This document shows, one piece after another, positions 60,405-64,000 of a DNA stretch of 64,000 nucleotides; positions within the stretch are counted from its first letter, which is position 1, and each line of letters begins with the position of its first letter. The position numbers and the translations under genes were made by a program. The stretch covers positions 964,580 to 1,028,579 of the forward strand of contig NZ_FUZU01000001.1 in NCBI RefSeq assembly GCF_900167975.1. Direction: 5' to 3'. This stretch comes from Ohtaekwangia koreensis (GTDB lineage: Bacteria; Bacteroidota; Bacteroidia; Cytophagales; Cyclobacteriaceae). The notes below the pieces were generated by a model. That model saw only the letters and a program-made list of their open reading frames with translations, did no database searches and was not told the origin of the DNA.

Positions 60405-61073
60405 TTAGATGGTAAGCACGGGCAGCCCCAGGTTTGTGACGTCTGCGTTTTTCTCCGCCACTTCATTACTCCGTTTGGGTTGCACAATGAGGTCGACACG
60501 CAATTGATCAACCAGAACATTCAGTGATTGATTTTCATACTCTTTAATCATCGATTGGTGAATGACATGAAACGGCAGCTGTTGAAGTGATGGAGCAAGG
60601 GATTTGCCATTCGCGTCAAGAAACAGCGCCCGCTGTATAATCTCACTGGTCTGATCCTTCTCCGGCAACAACAGCAGCGGACAGTTACTGTTGTGTAACA
60701 GCTTCAGAAATAACTTATGTATATACTGCTTGCTTTGCTGAATGGAAAGTGGCGCAATGACAACATCGACCTGAAAGCTCTCCAGTAATTTTTGAATGAC
60801 GGGCCGTGATATACCAAACTGATGATGCTCACGCAGGGTGGTGGCTATATTCGTTTCTGCTTTATACACCGACCACTTGTCTAACACATCCTGTCGCTTG
60901 TTTAAGTCGATGTGATCCTTGGCCGACAGGAACAATAGCTCTGTGATTGAGTCCGAAATTTCCGAACAAGTCACTAAAATTATGTTGCCTTTATTTTCGC
61001 TCATATAGGCTGCAAGTTTCATTGCCTGCAGGGTATCAGCTTCAAACTGTGTAAGGATGAATATATTTTTCAT
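60405..61073 (-). CDS. Universal-stress-like alpha/beta protein
   Basis: This is a 222-aa protein of USP-type fold: first strand 'MKNIFILTQFEADTLQAMKLAAYM', middle 'FQVDVVIAPLSIQQSK', then 'LLHNSNCPLLLLPEKD', which matches the Usp C-terminal strand; a second shorter half may be a degenerate repeat. The Usp ATP-binding G-2x-G-9x-G-S/T motif is not seen, so it is probably a non-ATP-binding relative. It lies 53 bp upstream of the bestrophin gene. Confidence 0.6.
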   Translation of the reverse strand: MKNIFILTQFEADTLQAMKLAAYMSENKGNIILVTCSEISDSITELLFLSAKDHIDLNKRQDVLDKWSVYKAETNIATTLREHHQFGISRPVIQKLLESFQVDVVIAPLSIQQSKQYIHKLFLKLLHNSNCPLLLLPEKDQTSEIIQRALFLDANGKSLAPSLQQLPFHVIHQSMIKEYENQSLNVLVDQLRVDLIVQPKRSNEVAEKNADVTNLGLPVLTI

Positions 61074-61162
61074 AGTCGTGCTTGTTTTGTTCTCTGATGT
61101 AAAAGAACGGCACGGCTATTAGCGGGCTTTTAAGCTGGAATTAAAAGGTGATAAGAATTTCT

Positions 61163-62542
61163 TTAATCAGATTTTAATCTCTTGTACTGAGGAAATTGAA
61201 TGAAGACTTTGGTTCCTTCATTGGTGCGGGAGTATATTTTCAGTTTGCCGCTATGCAATCGGATGATACGCGCTGCGAGCGGTAGCCCGATTCCATATCC
61301 TGTATAATTAAAGGTATTGCTTGCACGGAAGAACGGCTCAAAGATATGTTTCTGATCTTGCTCGGGAATGCCTATCCCATAGTCGGATATATTTATGAAG
61401 AACTCGGTATCGGTATACGACAAAGTCACGAGCACTTCTTTATTGTCAGAGTACTTTATACTGTTTTGAATGATGTTCGTTAGGGCAAGTTCCATCCATA
61501 CATCGGAACACATGAGTGTATATACATTCGGATTTTCTTCCGACTGCTGCACCATAATTTTAACATGGTTGTCGGGCATTCTTTTATCGAAGTCTATCTT
61601 TATACTCATGAGCAGTTCATCCATCTGCAACGGCTCTATTTTTTGTTTCTTTCCTTCATAACTGATCTGCGAAAGTCTTAGCAGACTTGAAGTGACTTCT
61701 TCAAGTTTGTGAGCCTCTTGCTGCATCGTGGTAATGGACTTAATATAGTCTTCTGTGGTGCGTTTTGTTTGCAGAATGATTTCGGCCTCACCGAGAATGG
61801 ATGTAAGCGGTGTGCGCAACTCATGCGATGCATTGCTGATGAAGTTACGCTGAAGCTCGAAGGTTGTCTCAAGCCGGTCGAGCATGGAATTAAATGTATT
61901 CGCTATTTCTGAAAGTTCATCGTTGCCGTTACCACCTTGCACGCGCTCACTCAGGTTGGTCGTTGTAATGTCGTGTACTTTGGAGATGACGGCAGATATA
62001 GGGTGCATGATTCGTGTGGAAAATATTCTTCCCAAGGCAAACACCAGTAAACAGCTCGACAAAAAACCAATCATTAAAAGATTGCGCAGGAAGGTAATAT
62101 GATTTTCAGCATTCTCGTCATAGGCGGAAGCTATTACAACGTTTTTACCTTTTTGAGAAGTATATACTATACCTGAAAAGTGAAGGAAGCCGCGGTTATA
62201 TTCTGCGAAATCATTTTGCTTTACCTCTTGTATAAAGGAAGGAGGTATCTCCGGAATAGAATCCTGTATATGCTGCGACAACAACGAATCATTCGGAAAA
62301 AAATATTCATGCTCCTGGGGAAGTCTTTGCAGGTGACGTTCGCGGATTCCTTTTACAACGCTGTGTATTTCGTCTACTCCAAAACGAGTTTCTGCGGCAA
62401 GGGATGCTCTTACTTTTAATCGCGTAAAAAAATTGCCATGAGCATGCTGAAGCGAAAGCAGATAAACAAATATACTCAGGAGCAGCAGAACCGTGGCTGT
62501 CATCAGTGTGAATACCAATGCTATTTTTGTGCGGATGGTCAT
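61163..62542 (-). CDS. HAMP-domain sensor histidine kinase
   Basis: This is a 459-aa protein with a membrane helix at 8-30, a periplasmic sensor of about 130 residues, and a second membrane helix near 155-175, followed by HAMP ('MHPISAVISKVHDITTTNLSERV'). HisKA follows with 'ISNASHELRTPLTSI', then HATPase with 'NIIQNSIKYSD', 'DYGIGIPEQDQKHIFEPFFRAS' and 'GYGIGLPLAARI'. It pairs with the OmpR-type regulator 51 bp upstream. Bacteroidota systems of this type often respond to metals or envelope stress; the signal here is unknown. Confidence 0.95.
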   Translation of the reverse strand: MTIRTKIALVFTLMTATVLLLLSIFVYLLSLQHAHGNFFTRLKVRASLAAETRFGVDEIHSVVKGIRERHLQRLPQEHEYFFPNDSLLSQHIQDSIPEIPPSFIQEVKQNDFAEYNRGFLHFSGIVYTSQKGKNVVIASAYDENAENHITFLRNLLMIGFLSSCLLVFALGRIFSTRIMHPISAVISKVHDITTTNLSERVQGGNGNDELSEIANTFNSMLDRLETTFELQRNFISNASHELRTPLTSILGEAEIILQTKRTTEDYIKSITTMQQEAHKLEEVTSSLLRLSQISYEGKKQKIEPLQMDELLMSIKIDFDKRMPDNHVKIMVQQSEENPNVYTLMCSDVWMELALTNIIQNSIKYSDNKEVLVTLSYTDTEFFINISDYGIGIPEQDQKHIFEPFFRASNTFNYTGYGIGLPLAARIIRLHSGKLKIYSRTNEGTKVFIQFPQYKRLKSD

Positions 62543-62593
62543 GATGCAACCGTGCGTACTACGATGAGTGGATTAGAAAGGGGATGTTGTACT

Positions 62594-63277
62594 TTATGCA
62601 TATTCATCGCGTAACACATAGCCAATACCCACCACGGTCTGAATGAGTTTTTTGTCGCGCTGCTTGTCTACTTTTCTGCGCAGGTAATTGATATATACAT
62701 CAACAACATTGGTATTCATATCGAAATTTATATCCCATACGCGTTCCAGTATTTCAGCACGTGAAAAGACGCGGCCTTTATTGCGTGCGAGAAATTCCAA
62801 TAAGTTATATTCTTTTGCAGTAAGGTTGATCCGCTCTTCACCACGCTTAACAATTTTGCCGCGTGTATCGATCAGTAAATCATCGATGGTGATAATATCA
62901 CCTTGCGTGGAATGTCCGGAAACTCTTCGTGTAACGGCACTTATCCTTGCCAGAAGCTCTGAGAATTTAAAAGGCTTTATCATATAGTCGTCCGCGCCCG
63001 AGTCCAGTCCGGTAACTATATTTTCCGATGTGCCCAGCGCTGTGAGCATAATGATGGGTGCTTGAATTTGTTGACTTCTGATTTTGCGGCACAGTTCGAT
63101 ACCATTCATGGAAGGCAACATAATGTCCAGGATAATGATATCCGGAATATTCATCTGTATCATTTGCCAAGCCGTAACACCGTCCATGGCAACGGAAACT
63201 TCATGACCTGCTTCAATCAATCCTCTACGGATGAAAGAGACAACACCGGGCTCATCTTCAACCAAAAGTACTTTCAT
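62594..63277 (-). CDS. OmpR/PhoB-family response regulator
   Basis: This is a 227-aa protein. The receiver has Glu7/Asp8 and phospho-acceptor Asp51 in 'IIILDIMLPS', Thr in 'IIMLTAL' and Lys in 'YMIKPFKF'. The C-terminal winged helix (about 130-225) has 'LTAKEYNLLEFLARNKGRVFSRAEILERVW' and 'VDVYINYLRRKVD', then 'IQTVVGIGYVL'. It is encoded first in a two-gene operon with the HAMP kinase. Confidence 0.96.
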   Translation of the reverse strand: MKVLLVEDEPGVVSFIRRGLIEAGHEVSVAMDGVTAWQMIQMNIPDIIILDIMLPSMNGIELCRKIRSQQIQAPIIMLTALGTSENIVTGLDSGADDYMIKPFKFSELLARISAVTRRVSGHSTQGDIITIDDLLIDTRGKIVKRGEERINLTAKEYNLLEFLARNKGRVFSRAEILERVWDINFDMNTNVVDVYINYLRRKVDKQRDKKLIQTVVGIGYVLRDEYA

Positions 63278-63382
63278 AGTTCTTCACCCAAACATACATT
63301 CTTATTTAGAAACAATTAAATCTCCGGATGGTTATGCGAAAAGCCAATCGTCACTTAAAAGAATAATGTCGTAAAATTTGTA

Positions 63383-64000
63383 CTATTGATTTCGGGCGGC
63401 TTGCTCCAGAATTAATTCCTGGCTGATTTTGTCGATTGCTTTTTCCAATGCTTCATTCAGTACCTGTGATTCTTCCAGCATAGGGAAATGGCTTGTGCCG
63501 TGGATAATGTGTAGCTCATATCCAGACCGAGCATATTTACTCAGCAACTCTTCATTGGTTGGTATATAGTCTACATTTATAAGATATACTTTTAAATCCA
63601 GGCTTTGTAATAGCGCACGTTCGCGGGGTGCATATCGGAAGAGATCGGCAATGGTGCCGACAGCCATCGGTTGATATGCACTTCTATAATCATGAACAAC
63701 GGTATGTATAATTTTGGGATCTGTATCCGGAGAGTATAAACCCTGCCGCGCATATCCTTCCACCGTATCTGCGAAATTCGTGTTCAGGTTTTCAAGTATA
63801 GCATCGGCCTGTTGTAGCAGCTCAGGGATTTCAGTGCCTGCATTTTTCAAAGCATCGATGACCACGATACCAATCACTGCATTTCTCCGTATAGCAGCTG
63901 TTTCCAGAATTATATCAGAGCCCATCGAATGGCCGATCAGAATAACGTTCTCAAGCTTTAATGCATCGATGACTCCGGCTACATCTTTACCAAATTCTTC
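63383..64000 (-). CDS. Alpha/beta hydrolase (5' end outside window)
   Basis: The frame is open through the right edge. The internal ATG at 63925 is not the start, because the nucleophile elbow 'ILIGHSMGSD' runs across it. At least 205 residues are visible. The catalytic Ser is in GHSMG, the Asp probably in 'LINVDYIPT' and the His in 'IHGTSHFPML', completing the triad. Substrate unknown: esterase, lipase or haloperoxidase-like. The gene ends 105 bp before the OmpR-type regulator gene. Confidence 0.9.
   Translation of the reverse strand, partial: EEFGKDVAGVIDALKLENVILIGHSMGSDIILETAAIRRNAVIGIVVIDALKNAGTEIPELLQQADAILENLNTNFADTVEGYARQGLYSPDTDPKIIHTVVHDYRSAYQPMAVGTIADLFRYAPRERALLQSLDLKVYLINVDYIPTNEELLSKYARSGYELHIIHGTSHFPMLEESQVLNEALEKAIDKISQELILEQAARNQ

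Noticed and set aside
63383-63925. Hydrolase starting at the ATG at 63925
   Set aside because: That ATG encodes the Met of the GHSMG nucleophile elbow, and the frame continues to the right edge, so the true start is outside the window.
1-64000. CRISPR array
   Set aside because: No set of regularly spaced, near-identical 25-40-bp repeats was seen; the only periodic array is the 19-bp iteron block, whose units are adjacent without spacers.

Overview
The window is a Bacteroidota chromosome segment, most likely from the class Cytophagia (genera such as Chryseolinea or Ohtaekwangia are plausible). Support comes from a SusC/SusD pair, LytTR regulators with LytS-type kinases, Bacteroidota-type lipoproteins, TAnnTTTG promoter elements and a near absence of Shine-Dalgarno sites. 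Both ends cut through genes.

Layout. (1) 1-13477, minus strand: a six-gene surface-protein and polymorphic-toxin operon. It runs from an outer-membrane beta-barrel gene into a 1354-aa secreted protein ending in a WHH-type nuclease, then a SUKH-family immunity protein, a small secreted protein, a 1534-aa secreted beta-rich protein and a fibronectin-III repeat protein that leaves the window. (2) 13972-19709, plus strand: a peptide-export (bacteriocin-like) operon. It starts with a 47-aa double-glycine precursor that is too short for ordinary gene calling, followed by a hairpin, five accessory genes (including twin lipoproteins and a CxxC thioredoxin-like protein) and a C39-peptidase ABC transporter. 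(3) 19774-21465, minus strand: an HNH endonuclease, a HEPN protein and an unknown protein, followed by palindrome-rich non-coding DNA. (4) About 22 kb to 33.55 kb: an integrated mobile element next to tRNA-Arg(CCG). It carries six 19-bp iterons, two paralogous small proteins, a giant methyltransferase/Strawberry-notch helicase, a RecA-like ATPase, a 3TM holin, an excisionase-like HTH protein, a secreted protein and a divergent tyrosine recombinase. It has no capsid, tail, terminase or conjugation gene. (5) 33.7-64 kb: ordinary chromosome. It includes a nitrilase, NDH-2, an HxlR regulator with a monooxygenase-like protein and a truncated globin, a sterol-desaturase-like enzyme, adenosine deaminase, SusC/SusD, tandem glutathione peroxidases, menA, guaA, hemL, two two-component systems, a bestrophin and a hydrolase cut by the right edge.

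How it works together. The first 20 kb looks like interbacterial antagonism: a nuclease toxin with its immunity gene, next to a processed and exported small peptide. The 22-33.5 kb element looks like a self-contained integrative replicon: iterons, DNA modification/helicase, ATPase, holin, Xis/Int and tRNA target. The chromosomal part serves respiration (NDH-2, MenA), purines (GuaA, adenosine deaminase), haem (HemL), peroxide defence (two GPx) and nutrient uptake (SusCD). All assignments come from reading motifs by eye; no database search was run.
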